DNA of 16,129 bases. Origin: an uncultured Sutterella sp. (lineage in GTDB: Bacteria; Pseudomonadota; Gammaproteobacteria; Burkholderiales; Burkholderiaceae_F). A program made the position numbers and the translations under genes. Where the stretch lies: positions 1-16,129 of the forward strand of contig CAAFNI010000415.1 of assembly GCA_900764215.1 (NCBI GenBank), written 5' to 3'. The notes beneath the pieces were generated by a model that was not told the DNA's origin, searched no databases, and saw only the letters and a list, made by a program, of their open reading frames with translations. Positions 1-6,970 of the stretch are shown here, piece by piece; position 1 is the stretch's first letter; each line of letters opens with the position of its first letter.

Positions 1-705
1 ACGGCAGGCGTCAGCGTCCCCGTCGGCATGCGCGTGCATGAGCTTCCCGCACTGCTCGAAGACCTCTGCGCCCGACTCGCGGGCGCTGCCCGTTCATCCC
101 GCCTCACGGGCGGCGAACTCTCGCTCGCGCTCGAAGGGCTCGATCAGACCCGTCGCATCACCGTCAGCGTAGACGAATGCGACGGCGGAATCTTCGCCGA
201 CGCGCTGACCCGGCACCTCATCCGCACGCCCGTCCCGGGGTGCCTGCGGCGCCTGACGCTTTCGCTCTCGCCCGAAGCCGAAAGCCATGCGCCTGCAGAG
301 AAGCGCATGCCGACCGGGATAGCCGCCCGTCTGCAGGCCCGCCTCGGTCCCGGCCGCGTCTTTCGCCTCAGCGGATTCGAAACCGGCCTTCCGGCGCCGT
401 CGCTCCGCCTTTCGCCCGTTTCCGACGCTTTCGTGCGTCGCCCCGTGACCGGCTCGGCCCCGTCCGACCCGAGGCCCGCCTTGATTCTCTCCGAGCCCAT
501 CCCGCTTCACGACTCGGAAAATGGGCCGCGCTGGCAACAGGAATCCCTTCATCTCGGCAGCGGTCCCGTCCAACAGGCCGATGACGGCGTTGTTCGCGAC
601 TACTTCGTCGCGGAAAGTTCGGGCGGCCGCCGCGTCTGGCTCTACCGAACGACCGAGCCAGGCAGGCCGGGAGCGAACTGGCATCTGCAGGGCCTTTTTG
701 CTTGA
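1..705 (+). CDS. imuB: ImuB-like Y-family DNA polymerase, C-terminal part (partial)
   Basis: The reading frame is open from the first base of the window to a TGA at 703-705, leaving the last 234 residues or so of a larger protein. The end of the protein carries the C-terminal signature of ImuB/DinP-like Y-family proteins: RDYFVAESSGGRRVWLYR, then a Trp-containing stretch ending WHLQGLFA. Ahead of it is the usual Arg/Pro-rich linker and a PRPALILSEPIPL segment. The polymerase and little-finger domains lie upstream of the window. ImuB proteins are usually catalytically inactive and work with ImuA and DnaE2 in SOS-induced mutagenic translesion synthesis. Neither partner is visible here. The ATG at 28 is internal and should not be taken as the start. 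The tail motif gives good family confidence, but ImuB versus an active Y-family polymerase cannot be decided without the catalytic domain. Confidence 0.8.
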   Translation, partial: TAGVSVPVGMRVHELPALLEDLCARLAGAARSSRLTGGELSLALEGLDQTRRITVSVDECDGGIFADALTRHLIRTPVPGCLRRLTLSLSPEAESHAPAEKRMPTGIAARLQARLGPGRVFRLSGFETGLPAPSLRLSPVSDAFVRRPVTGSAPSDPRPALILSEPIPLHDSENGPRWQQESLHLGSGPVQQADDGVVRDYFVAESSGGRRVWLYRTTEPGRPGANWHLQGLFA

Positions 706-710
706 ACCTC

Positions 711-716
711 TATAAT
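711..716 (+). promoter_or_regulatory. Candidate -10 box of queH
   Basis: A perfect TATAAT lies six bases after the ImuB stop codon. No convincing -35 is seen 16-18 bases upstream. If used, transcription would begin near 723, leaving about 27 bases of leader before the GTG at 750. That favours 750 over the possible TTG start at 702, which would lie upstream of the promoter. Confidence 0.35.
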
Positions 717-749
717 GGGTGCCTCCAATCCCGAGTCCGGAACCAAGCC

Positions 750-1370
750 GTGAAAGAACCCATTTTGCTGCACAGCTGCTGCGCGCCCTGCTCCTCCGCC
801 ATTCTCGAATGGCTTCTGCAAAACGGGTACGCGCCTCACGTCTATTACTTCAACCCCAACATCTTTCCGCAGGAGGAATACCTCGTTCGCAAGAACGAAT
901 GCATCCGCTACTGCGAAAAGCTGTCCGTGCCGTTCACCGACGGAGACTGGGATCATGAAGGATGGCGGCTCGCCGTCAAGGGGCACGAATGCGACCCCGA
1001 ACGCGGAGAACGGTGCAGGCTCTGCTTCGGCGTGCGCATGAGGGCCACGGCCGCCATGGCCGCCAAGCTCGGCATCGAGCGCTTCACGACAACGCTCGCA
1101 GGCAGCCGATGGAAGCGTCTGGATCAGATCAGAGAAGCGGCGCTCGAAGCCGCCGCGCTTCATCCGGGCACGCTCTACTGGGATCAAAACTGGCGCAAGG
1201 GCGGCCTTCAGGAACGCCGCGGCGAGATCCTGCGGGAGGAAAAGTTCTACAACCAGCTCTGGTGCGGGTGCGAATTTTCCATGGGACATCTCCGCGACCG
1301 TGATCCGTCCGAGCTTCCCGACCACATCAAGCCCTATCTCGAAGCGCTCGGACTCGCCGGAAAGGCGTGA
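750..1370 (+). CDS. queH: Epoxyqueuosine reductase QueH
   Basis: A 206-residue protein of the QueH family (formerly DUF208). QueH reduces epoxyqueuosine to queuosine at the wobble base of GUN-anticodon tRNAs, replacing the unrelated cobalamin enzyme QueG. The family cysteine motifs are all visible: HSCCAPCS near the N-terminus (Cys10, Cys11, Cys14), CRLC (Cys89, Cys92) and WCGC (Cys172, Cys174). These fit the iron-sulfur and metal sites known in the family. The YYFNPNIFPQEEY, SRWKRLDQI and YWDQNWRKGG segments are also typical. The GTG start puts the first Cys motif at residue 8, as in relatives. An in-frame TTG at 702 would add 16 unlikely residues and overlap the ImuB stop. The ribosome site (GGAA before the GTG) is weak. 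The gene follows imuB by 44 bases and probably has its own promoter. Confidence 0.92.
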   Translation: MKEPILLHSCCAPCSSAILEWLLQNGYAPHVYYFNPNIFPQEEYLVRKNECIRYCEKLSVPFTDGDWDHEGWRLAVKGHECDPERGERCRLCFGVRMRATAAMAAKLGIERFTTTLAGSRWKRLDQIREAALEAAALHPGTLYWDQNWRKGGLQERRGEILREEKFYNQLWCGCEFSMGHLRDRDPSELPDHIKPYLEALGLAGKA

Positions 1371-1386
1371 GCCGCCAGCAAACAAC

Positions 1387-1421
1387 GAAGAGCCCGCTGT
1401 CTTTACGACTGCGGGCTCTTC
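1387..1421. terminator. Bidirectional terminator between queH and the convergent LTA-synthase-like gene
   Basis: A perfect 11-bp inverted repeat, GAAGAGCCCGC (1387-1397) and GCGGGCTCTTC (1411-1421), with a 13-base loop. It is followed by pyrimidine-rich sequence on the plus strand and GTTGTTTG on the minus strand. Its place between two converging stop codons (1370 and 1440) fits shared termination. Confidence 0.85.
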
Positions 1422-1439
1422 TTCATCTCAGTCCGACGA

Positions 1440-3401
1440 TCATTTCTCGTTGAGAAGTCCCCTTCTCACCTTGTAGTCGCCCAGCGCCCTCTGGGCCCGG
1501 GCCGCGTCGGCCATCTTCTTGGCCACACCGGTGCAGGCATCCTCGGGCACCATGCGGTCATTCTCCCAACGGTGGCAGATCACGCCGCCGCGGTCGTCAA
1601 TGACGGCGGCGCCCCAGCTGCCAACCGCAAGCCCCGTATAGGAGAGAACGAGATCCATCTGTTCATTGGCAAACAGATTGCGACCCTCATGAATCTCGGG
1701 CGCTTTGCCCAACACGACGCCGGCAATCGTCGGGAAGATGTCGCGGTGTCCGGCCCAGCGCGTCACGTCGACCTTCGCAGCCGCGGCTTCGAGACTTTCC
1801 GGAGCCCAGATCAAAATCGGCACGCCCACTTCATGATGACGATATCCTCCGGCATACGACAGGCGAAGGTTGTGGTCGCCCGTCGCCACGATCAGAAGCT
1901 CGCGCTTGAGCGCACCGCGCCTCATGTCATGCACGAATTCCCCCAGCGCATTGGCCCCGTACTGATAAGTTTCGAGCGCGGCGTCTGCATTGTCGTATTT
2001 GTCCGCCTTGATGAAGGACGGCAGCGACTTGTAGGACACGGGCTTGACCTTGACGCCGTCGGGCACGCGGTGCGGCGGGTGATTGGCCGTGGAGAGCATC
2101 ACGATGAAGAGCTTTTCGCCCTTTTCGTCCGCCTCCTTCAGAATCTCCTCGGCGCGCTTGAACATCCAGGCATCGCCGACGCCCCAAGTGCCGTTCTCAA
2201 CGCCGGGATAGAGATCCGAGAGCTTCCCCGCGCCGATGATCTCGTCAAAGCCCTGCTGCGGGAAGTTGGTCTCAATCTGTCGCCAGGCTTCGGGGCCGGC
2301 CGTGAGGAAGACGGTTTTGTAGCCGGCCTTCTTGTATTCGAACATTCGGGAAAAGTCGAAGGGATGCCGGCCGTAGCGGCTCTGCGTGATCGGATTCAGG
2401 GGCGAGTCAAAGAGCAGCCCCTCAAGCGTCGGAAACGTCGCGTTGCCCACGCACAGCGCCTGCTTGAAGAGAAGCGCGGAATCAAGCTCGCCGGCCAGGG
2501 CGCCCAGCGTGTCGTTGACGCCGGGCTTGTTCGACTCGAACACGTCGCGCCCCATGGACTCCATGACGGCAAGCACGACATGGGGCTGAGACTTCAGAGC
2601 CTCGCCCGAAGGCAGGGACGGACGGACTTCGGCTATCAGCGCCTCTGCGTCCTCGACCTTGGCAAAGCCCATCTGCTTCAGGGCGGCGACTGCGCCGCCC
2701 TTGAGTTCGAGCACCCGCATGCCCTTACGCGCCTCGTGAAAGGCGGCCATGCCATTGGGAACGGTCGCATTGATGAAGGCGTTTTTCGAAACGGAGTAGC
2801 TTTGGATGCGAAGCGGAAAGGTGCCCAGGCTGCCTCGAATGACAATCGCCATCAGAACAATGGAAAGAATCGAGAGAACGGCATGAGCGCCCTTGCCGAT
2901 TCTGCGCTCTCGGACGCCTGCAAGCCTTGCGCACGCAAACGGCACGGCCATGAGCCCAGCGAGGCACAGCAGGTACGTCAACACCGGCCAGTCTTCCATG
3001 ATGGTGATGATGATCGCCTTGGTGTCGTCCTGAAGGAAGCCGAAGATGATGGGACTGATCGGGGTGCCGTAAAAGCCGTAGAAGCCGAAATTGACGACCG
3101 TCAGCAGTGCGGCAACAAAAAGCCCGAGGCCCGCCAGCACGCATGCCAAGCGCCAGAAGAATCCCTTCCAGTAGGAGAGGATCACGCTGATCCAGGCCGG
3201 AAGAAGCATCAGCGCAAGCCACTTGGCGTCAACGCGCAGCCCCATCAGCATGGCGGGCGCAAAGTCGCTCCAAAATCCGAGATCGTCGTTTCGATAGTAG
3301 AAAAAGAAGACGATCCTCGCGAGCATGAGAAGAATGAGTGCGGCAATGCCGAAGGCCGCCGACCGGACACATCGCCCGATCCAGTGAGTGGATTCCGTCA
3401 T
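1440..3401 (-). CDS. LTA synthase-type membrane sulfatase-fold phosphotransferase
   Basis: About 653 residues. The N-terminal 190 residues hold about five hydrophobic membrane segments, and the rest is a periplasmic alkaline-phosphatase-superfamily domain. Metal and active-site residues of the LtaS/OpgB/EptA fold are visible: Glu281 in AVMESMGRD, the likely nucleophile Thr322 in GNATFPTLEG, His441 in STANHPPH, and Asp509-His510 in VATGDHN. In Gram-negative bacteria such proteins move phosphoglycerol or phosphoethanolamine onto periplasmic glucans, lipid A or other glycans. The acceptor here cannot be told from sequence, and lipoteichoic acid itself is not expected. I chose the ATG at 3401. 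An in-frame GTG at 3461 would add 20 non-membrane residues and lies upstream of the predicted transcription start. The gene is convergent with queH and divergent from the DUF401 gene. Confidence 0.85.
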   Translation of the reverse strand: MTESTHWIGRCVRSAAFGIAALILLMLARIVFFFYYRNDDLGFWSDFAPAMLMGLRVDAKWLALMLLPAWISVILSYWKGFFWRLACVLAGLGLFVAALLTVVNFGFYGFYGTPISPIIFGFLQDDTKAIIITIMEDWPVLTYLLCLAGLMAVPFACARLAGVRERRIGKGAHAVLSILSIVLMAIVIRGSLGTFPLRIQSYSVSKNAFINATVPNGMAAFHEARKGMRVLELKGGAVAALKQMGFAKVEDAEALIAEVRPSLPSGEALKSQPHVVLAVMESMGRDVFESNKPGVNDTLGALAGELDSALLFKQALCVGNATFPTLEGLLFDSPLNPITQSRYGRHPFDFSRMFEYKKAGYKTVFLTAGPEAWRQIETNFPQQGFDEIIGAGKLSDLYPGVENGTWGVGDAWMFKRAEEILKEADEKGEKLFIVMLSTANHPPHRVPDGVKVKPVSYKSLPSFIKADKYDNADAALETYQYGANALGEFVHDMRRGALKRELLIVATGDHNLRLSYAGGYRHHEVGVPILIWAPESLEAAAAKVDVTRWAGHRDIFPTIAGVVLGKAPEIHEGRNLFANEQMDLVLSYTGLAVGSWGAAVIDDRGGVICHRWENDRMVPEDACTGVAKKMADAARAQRALGDYKVRRGLLNEK

Positions 3402-3463
3402 GATTCGAGAAAGCCGTTGAAAATGCAGGCACACCGGCGCCGCCGAGGTCCCAAAAGGCACCC

Positions 3464-3492
3464 ATTCTACCGAGCCGCGTTCAAATTTTCAG
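3464..3492 (-). promoter_or_regulatory. Predicted sigma-70 promoter of the LTA-synthase-like gene
   Basis: Read on the minus strand, CTGAAA (3492-3487), a 17-base spacer and TAGAAT (3469-3464) match the -35 (4/6) and -10 (5/6) consensus. Transcription would begin near 3457, about 55 bases before the ATG at 3401. This supports that start over the upstream GTG. Confidence 0.5.
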
Positions 3493-3583
3493 TCGCCACC
3501 CCGTTTCGATTGAGTTTGCCGGGCCTCGTGCGCTCCCGCGCCGGCCGCATCACGCGACGATGCTCGATTGTCCGAAGGGAGAA

Positions 3584-3619
3584 TCCGCTTTTTTTTGCTA
3601 ATTTCAGCAAATAGGCGGA
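3584..3619 (+). promoter_or_regulatory. Leader hairpin covering the Shine-Dalgarno of the DUF401 gene
   Basis: Two nested inverted repeats lie just before the start codon. TTTGCT (3594-3599) pairs with AGCAAA (3606-3611) around a 6-base loop, and TCCGC (3584-3588) pairs with GCGGA (3615-3619). The right outer arm is the purine-rich ribosome binding site itself (AGGCGGAA). If it forms in RNA it would hide the binding site. Alternatively the palindrome TTTGCT-N6-AGCAAA may be a DNA operator. Confidence 0.35.
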
Positions 3620-3629
3620 AAATTTCAGG

Positions 3630-4922
3630 ATGCACAATCACGGCGGCGCCATGCCCGGCACGCCGCCACTTACCCAAGATGCTCTCACAAAAAAAATGAA
3701 TGTATTTTTCCTCATTGCAGCGGCCATCATCCTCATCGTCGTCCTGCTGCGGTTCAAGTGTCCGATCGGCCCCGCCATTCTGGCGGGCGGCGCCCTGCTC
3801 TGGCTTTTCGAAGACCCCACCCTGCGCGCGCTCAGCGAAGCCGGTCGCGACATGCTCACGATGCGGCGCACCTACGACCTTCTCTTCGCACTCTATTTCG
3901 TGATGTGCCTTGAGATCCAGCTTCGCAAGTCCGGCACCCTCAAGGGCATGGTCGACGCGCTCAACCGCTTCTTCTCCTCCACGAAGGTCGTCATCGCCAC
4001 GATGCCGGCCTTCCTCGGGCTGCTCCCCTCGGTCGGCGGCGCACGCTTTTCCGCCCCGATCGTCGAGACGGCCTGCGAAGGCATGGACATCAGCCGCGAG
4101 AGCAAGGCGGCCGTCAACTTCTGGTTCCGGCACATCTGCGAGTTCGCAAGCCCCATCATTCCGGGCATGATCCTCGGCTGCGCCATCGCGCACGTGAGCG
4201 TCGCCGACCTGGTCATTCACCTCTTCTGGATGTCCGTCGTCGCTTTCGCCGCCGGCTGGTTCATCATGATCCGCCCCCTCAAGTTCGAGGAAAAGCGCCG
4301 GAAGGCCGAGCAGTCTCCCGAGCAGCGCCGCACCGACATCACCAACGTCGTCCTCGCCATCGCGCCGGTGCTCCTGAGCGTCGTGCTGATGATGGCCTTC
4401 GATCTTTCCGCCGCGCTTGCCATGGGCGCCGTCGTCGTGCTGCTCATTCCGGTGCTTCTGATGATGAAGCGCGGCGTGAGCGTCAAGGACGTCTTCGTCG
4501 GCGCGGCCGACTGGCGCCTTCTTCTCAACGTCGGCTGCATTCTCTACTTCATTCAGCTTCTTGATGCGACCGGCATCCTTCACCAGATCATCACCAGCTT
4601 CGAGGGCTCGGCTCTTCCCGTTCCCGTCATCATCGCGCTCACGAGCTTCGTCATCGGCATCCTCACCGGCATGAGCCAGGGCCATGTCGCCATCGTGATG
4701 CCGATCGTGGCGGGCCTCATGCCCGGCTCGCTTGACCTGGCCGGCGTCGCCATGGTCTTCGGGGTCGCCGGCCAGATGATCACGCCCACTCACGTCTGCC
4801 TCACGATCACGATCGACTACTTCAAGTCGGACTTCTTCAAGACGCTGGTGCCCGTCATTCTTGCCGAAGCCATCGTCCTCGTCGTCTTCTCGGCCTGGAC
4901 CTGGCTCACCTGGACGGCCTGA
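3630..4922 (+). CDS. DUF401 family membrane transporter
   Basis: 430 residues, almost entirely hydrophobic, with roughly ten membrane segments. Hallmarks of the DUF401 family (part of the ion-transporter superfamily) are visible: an N-terminal VLLRFKCPIGPAILAGG stretch, the LPSVGGARFSAPIVE loop, a SPIIPGMILG re-entrant-type segment, and the later GILTGMSQGHVAIVMPI and GQMITPTHVCLT segments. The substrate is not established for the family; anions or carboxylates are guessed from the superfamily. The ATG at 3630 has AGGCGGAA about ten bases upstream. The in-frame ATG at 3696 (MNVFFLIAAAII) would give 408 residues beginning directly at the first membrane helix and is a serious alternative, but no ribosome site precedes it. 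The gene stands alone, divergent from the LTA-synthase-like gene, and ends at a strong hairpin. Confidence 0.85.
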   Translation: MHNHGGAMPGTPPLTQDALTKKMNVFFLIAAAIILIVVLLRFKCPIGPAILAGGALLWLFEDPTLRALSEAGRDMLTMRRTYDLLFALYFVMCLEIQLRKSGTLKGMVDALNRFFSSTKVVIATMPAFLGLLPSVGGARFSAPIVETACEGMDISRESKAAVNFWFRHICEFASPIIPGMILGCAIAHVSVADLVIHLFWMSVVAFAAGWFIMIRPLKFEEKRRKAEQSPEQRRTDITNVVLAIAPVLLSVVLMMAFDLSAALAMGAVVVLLIPVLLMMKRGVSVKDVFVGAADWRLLLNVGCILYFIQLLDATGILHQIITSFEGSALPVPVIIALTSFVIGILTGMSQGHVAIVMPIVAGLMPGSLDLAGVAMVFGVAGQMITPTHVCLTITIDYFKSDFFKTLVPVILAEAIVLVVFSAWTWLTWTA

Positions 4923-4944
4923 CGGCATTCGTCGCCATCGTGCG

Positions 4945-4975
4945 GGGCCCGGCGTTCGTCTCGAATGCCGGGCCC
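4945..4975 (+). terminator. Terminator-like hairpin after the DUF401 gene
   Basis: A 14-bp stem with one G-U pair, GGGCCCGGCGTTCG (4945-4958) against CGAATGCCGGGCCC (4962-4975), closing a 3-base loop 22 bases past the stop. The downstream sequence ATTCGTTTG gives only a modest T-run, so termination may be partial or Rho-assisted. Confidence 0.65.
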
Positions 4976-5239
4976 ATTCGTTTGCTCGCTGGCGAACATC
5001 GGGCGTCCCCCGTTCTCGCGCCCCATTCGGCAAACGGGTAAAATGTCACCTTTATCCGGTTTTTCGTCCGCACGCGACGCGCCCCACCCACGCACGCGTG
5101 TGCGCCTCCGCGTCCGAAGCCGCAGCGCTTCGGCGGGACTTTTTCAAACAACGAGTTTCAGCGGTTGTTCAGCCGCACTACGAAAGGAGAAAGGCGCTTT
5201 CCTCCCTGTCCGAGGACAGAGGCTCTCGCGCTGAATTCT
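4976..5239 (+). promoter_or_regulatory. gltX upstream region with weak promoter and leader hairpin
   Basis: No gene is seen here. A possible -10 TAAAAT occurs at 5039-5044 without a good -35. If used it gives a leader of about 190 bases. Within that leader CCGAAGC (5114-5120) and GCTTCGG (5127-5133) form a perfect 7-bp hairpin followed, after CGGGAC, by five T residues. This resembles a weak terminator or attenuator, but no leader peptide or tRNA-binding T-box is recognisable. Confidence 0.3.
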
Positions 5240-6631
5240 ATGAAGACGATTCGCACCCGCATCGCACCGAGCCCCACGGGCATGATGCATCTCGGCACCG
5301 CCCGCACGGCCATCTACTGCTGGGCCGTCGCCCGCCACTTCGGCGGCAAGTTCCTCCTCCGCATCGAGGACACCGATCAGGTCCGCTCCACGAAGGAAGC
5401 CGTTCAGGTCATTCTCGACGGCATGAAGTGGCTCAACCTCGACTACGACGAAGGCCCCGTCTATCAGATGGACCGCCTTGAACGCTATCGCGAAGTCGTC
5501 GACCAGATGCTCGCCGACGGCCGCGCATACTACTGCTACGCCACGCCCGAAGAGCTTGACGCCATGCGCGAGGAACAGAAGGCCAAGGGCCTCAAGCCCC
5601 GCTACGACGGCCGCTGGCGTCCTGAAAACTGCAAGGGCAAGCCCATCCCCGAAGGCGTCAAGCCCGTCATCCGCTTCCGCAACCCCGACGAAGGCGCCGT
5701 CACCTGGAACGACGCCGTCTACGGCACGATCACGGTCTCCAACAGCGAGCTCGACGACCTGATCATCATGCGCAACGGCATTCCCACGTACAACTTCGCC
5801 GTCGTCGTCGACGACTGGGACATGGAAGTGAGTCACGTGATCCGCGGCGCGGACCACATCAACAACACGCCCCGCCAGATCAACATCTATCGCGCGCTCG
5901 GCGCCGAAGTGCCGGTCTTCGCGCATCTGCCGCTCATCAACGGCCAGGACGGACAGAAGCTCTCGAAGCGCCACGGCACCGTCTCCGTGCTCGAATACGA
6001 ACGCCAGGGCTACCTCCCCGAAGCCGTCTTCAACTACCTCGCCCGCTTGGGCTGGGGTCACGGCAACATGGAAAAGTTCACCCGCGACGAACTCGCCGAG
6101 GTTTTTGAGCTTTCCGACTGCTCCCGCGCCGCCGCCCGCATCGACTGGAAGAAGTTCGATTGGCTCAATCAGCAGTACATGAAGGAAGCCGACGCCAACC
6201 GTCTGGCCGACCTCACGAAGGCCCGCATCGAAGCCCGCGGCGGCAAGGTCGAGGGCGGTCCCGATCTCGCAGCCGTCTGCGAACTGCTGAAGTCCCGTTC
6301 CGCGACGCTTGAAAAGCTCGCCGACGCCGCCCTCTTCTTCTACGTCGAACCCAAGGTCAACGAGGAGGAAGCCGCCAAGGTGCTCGCCGAGGGCGGCCGT
6401 GAAGCCCTCAAGCTCTTCGGAGAAAAGCTCGAAGCCGTCTCCGACGTGACGCCCGAAGCAGTCTACGGCTGCATCCAGGCCGTGATGGAGGAACAGGGCA
6501 TTGCGATGAAGGTTCTCGCCAATCCGCTTCGCGTCTGCGTCTGCGCGGCTGATCGCACGCCGCAGATCGACAAGACCCTCTGCCTCATCGGCAAGGACGA
6601 AGTGCTCGCACGCATCGCCCGTGCGCTCTGA
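5240..6631 (+). CDS. gltX: Glutamyl-tRNA synthetase
   Basis: 463 residues, the normal length for bacterial GluRS, a cytoplasmic class I enzyme that charges tRNA-Glu using ATP. The HIGH-type motif is in PSPTGMMHLGTART (residues 10-23, with HLGT), and the KMSKS-type motif is KLSKR at 240-244 (GQKLSKRHGTVSV). Other family blocks are LLRIEDTDQ, YNFAVVVDDWDMEVSHVIRG and, in the C-terminal helical anticodon-binding part, FDWLNQQYMK. The frame is open upstream to 5165 and beyond, but family alignment places the start at the ATG at 5240, five residues before the first strand. The Shine-Dalgarno is poor. The gene is monocistronic with its own terminator and is followed by a tRNA-Glu gene. Whether it also charges tRNA-Gln cannot be judged from this window. 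Confidence 0.97.
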   Translation: MKTIRTRIAPSPTGMMHLGTARTAIYCWAVARHFGGKFLLRIEDTDQVRSTKEAVQVILDGMKWLNLDYDEGPVYQMDRLERYREVVDQMLADGRAYYCYATPEELDAMREEQKAKGLKPRYDGRWRPENCKGKPIPEGVKPVIRFRNPDEGAVTWNDAVYGTITVSNSELDDLIIMRNGIPTYNFAVVVDDWDMEVSHVIRGADHINNTPRQINIYRALGAEVPVFAHLPLINGQDGQKLSKRHGTVSVLEYERQGYLPEAVFNYLARLGWGHGNMEKFTRDELAEVFELSDCSRAAARIDWKKFDWLNQQYMKEADANRLADLTKARIEARGGKVEGGPDLAAVCELLKSRSATLEKLADAALFFYVEPKVNEEEAAKVLAEGGREALKLFGEKLEAVSDVTPEAVYGCIQAVMEEQGIAMKVLANPLRVCVCAADRTPQIDKTLCLIGKDEVLARIARAL

Positions 6632-6661
6632 TTTTCGACGGCCTTGACAGGCTGACCCGAC

Positions 6662-6697
6662 AAGCTCCGTTCGACATTCCTCGGACGGAGCTTTTTT
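6662..6697 (+). terminator. Intrinsic terminator of gltX
   Basis: A perfect 9-bp stem, AAGCTCCGT (6662-6670) against ACGGAGCTT (6685-6693), followed immediately by a run of T residues through 6697. It lies 30 bases after the gltX stop codon. Confidence 0.9.
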
Positions 6698-6763
6698 CGG
6701 GCCTTATTGCAAAGAATCTTGACTTAACGCAAACTTCGATCCGCCATCTCTCAAAAAACAGCG

Positions 6764-6769
6764 TATAGT
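6764..6769 (+). promoter_or_regulatory. Candidate -10 box of the tRNA-Glu gene
   Basis: TATAGT lies 19 bases before the 5' end of the mature tRNA, a suitable distance for a short leader. No clear -35 lies 16-18 bases upstream. A TTGACT at 6719-6724 is too far away to pair with it. Confidence 0.4.
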
Positions 6770-6788
6770 TCAACTCCTACGCAACAGC

Positions 6789-6864
6789 GTCCCTATCGTC
6801 TAGTGGTCCAGGACCGCAGCCTCTCACGTTGCTAACGCGGGTTCGAACCCCGCTGGGGACGCCA
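6789..6864 (+). tRNA. tRNA-Glu (anticodon CUC)
   Basis: 76 bases including an encoded CCA. The acceptor stem is GTCCCTA (6789-6795) with TGGGGAC (6854-6860), discriminator G6861 and CCA at 6862-6864. The anticodon stem GCAGC (6816-6820) with GTTGC (6828-6832) closes the 7-base loop CTCTCAC, placing anticodon CUC at 6823-6825. The T arm has the standard GGTTCGAACC. Overall it closely resembles the E. coli tRNA-Glu, which reads UUC at the anticodon. This tRNA decodes GAG only, a common supplement in GC-rich genomes. It lies 157 bases downstream of gltX, its cognate synthetase, but beyond the gltX terminator, so it is probably transcribed separately. Confidence 0.97.
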
Positions 6865-6870
6865 ACTCAG

Positions 6871-6909
6871 CCTCCGCAGTTTCTTGAACTGACGGAGGTT
6901 TTGTTTTTT
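6871..6909 (+). terminator. Intrinsic terminator of tRNA-Glu
   Basis: CCTCCGCAGTT (6871-6881) pairs with AACTG-A-CGGAGG (6887-6898), an 11-bp stem with one bulged A and a 5-base loop. It is followed by TTTTGTTTTTT to 6909. The hairpin starts six bases after the CCA. Confidence 0.93.
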
Positions 6910-6970
6910 CCGGGATTGCCGTTCGCGCGTCTTGGAAACCTCAAGAGCGCGGACGATGCGCAAAGCGGGC

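Noticed and set aside
702..749. TTG start for queH overlapping the imuB stop (translational coupling)
   Set aside because: The added 16 residues have no family match and include the likely -10 box. The GTG at 750 fits the family start.
1572..3614. 680-codon plus-strand open frame opposite the LTA-synthase-like gene
   Set aside because: Antisense shadow of a gene with intact catalytic motifs. Its sequence is His/Arg/Asp-rich with no family signature.
3489..5033. 514-codon minus-strand open frame opposite the DUF401 gene
   Set aside because: Its Asp/Glu/His-rich sequence is what antisense of a hydrophobic membrane protein gives (GTC and ATC codons reversed). The plus-strand gene has clear family motifs.
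5144..6061. 305-codon minus-strand open frame opposite gltX
   Set aside because: Shadow of the conserved synthetase gene, with no motif or start signal.
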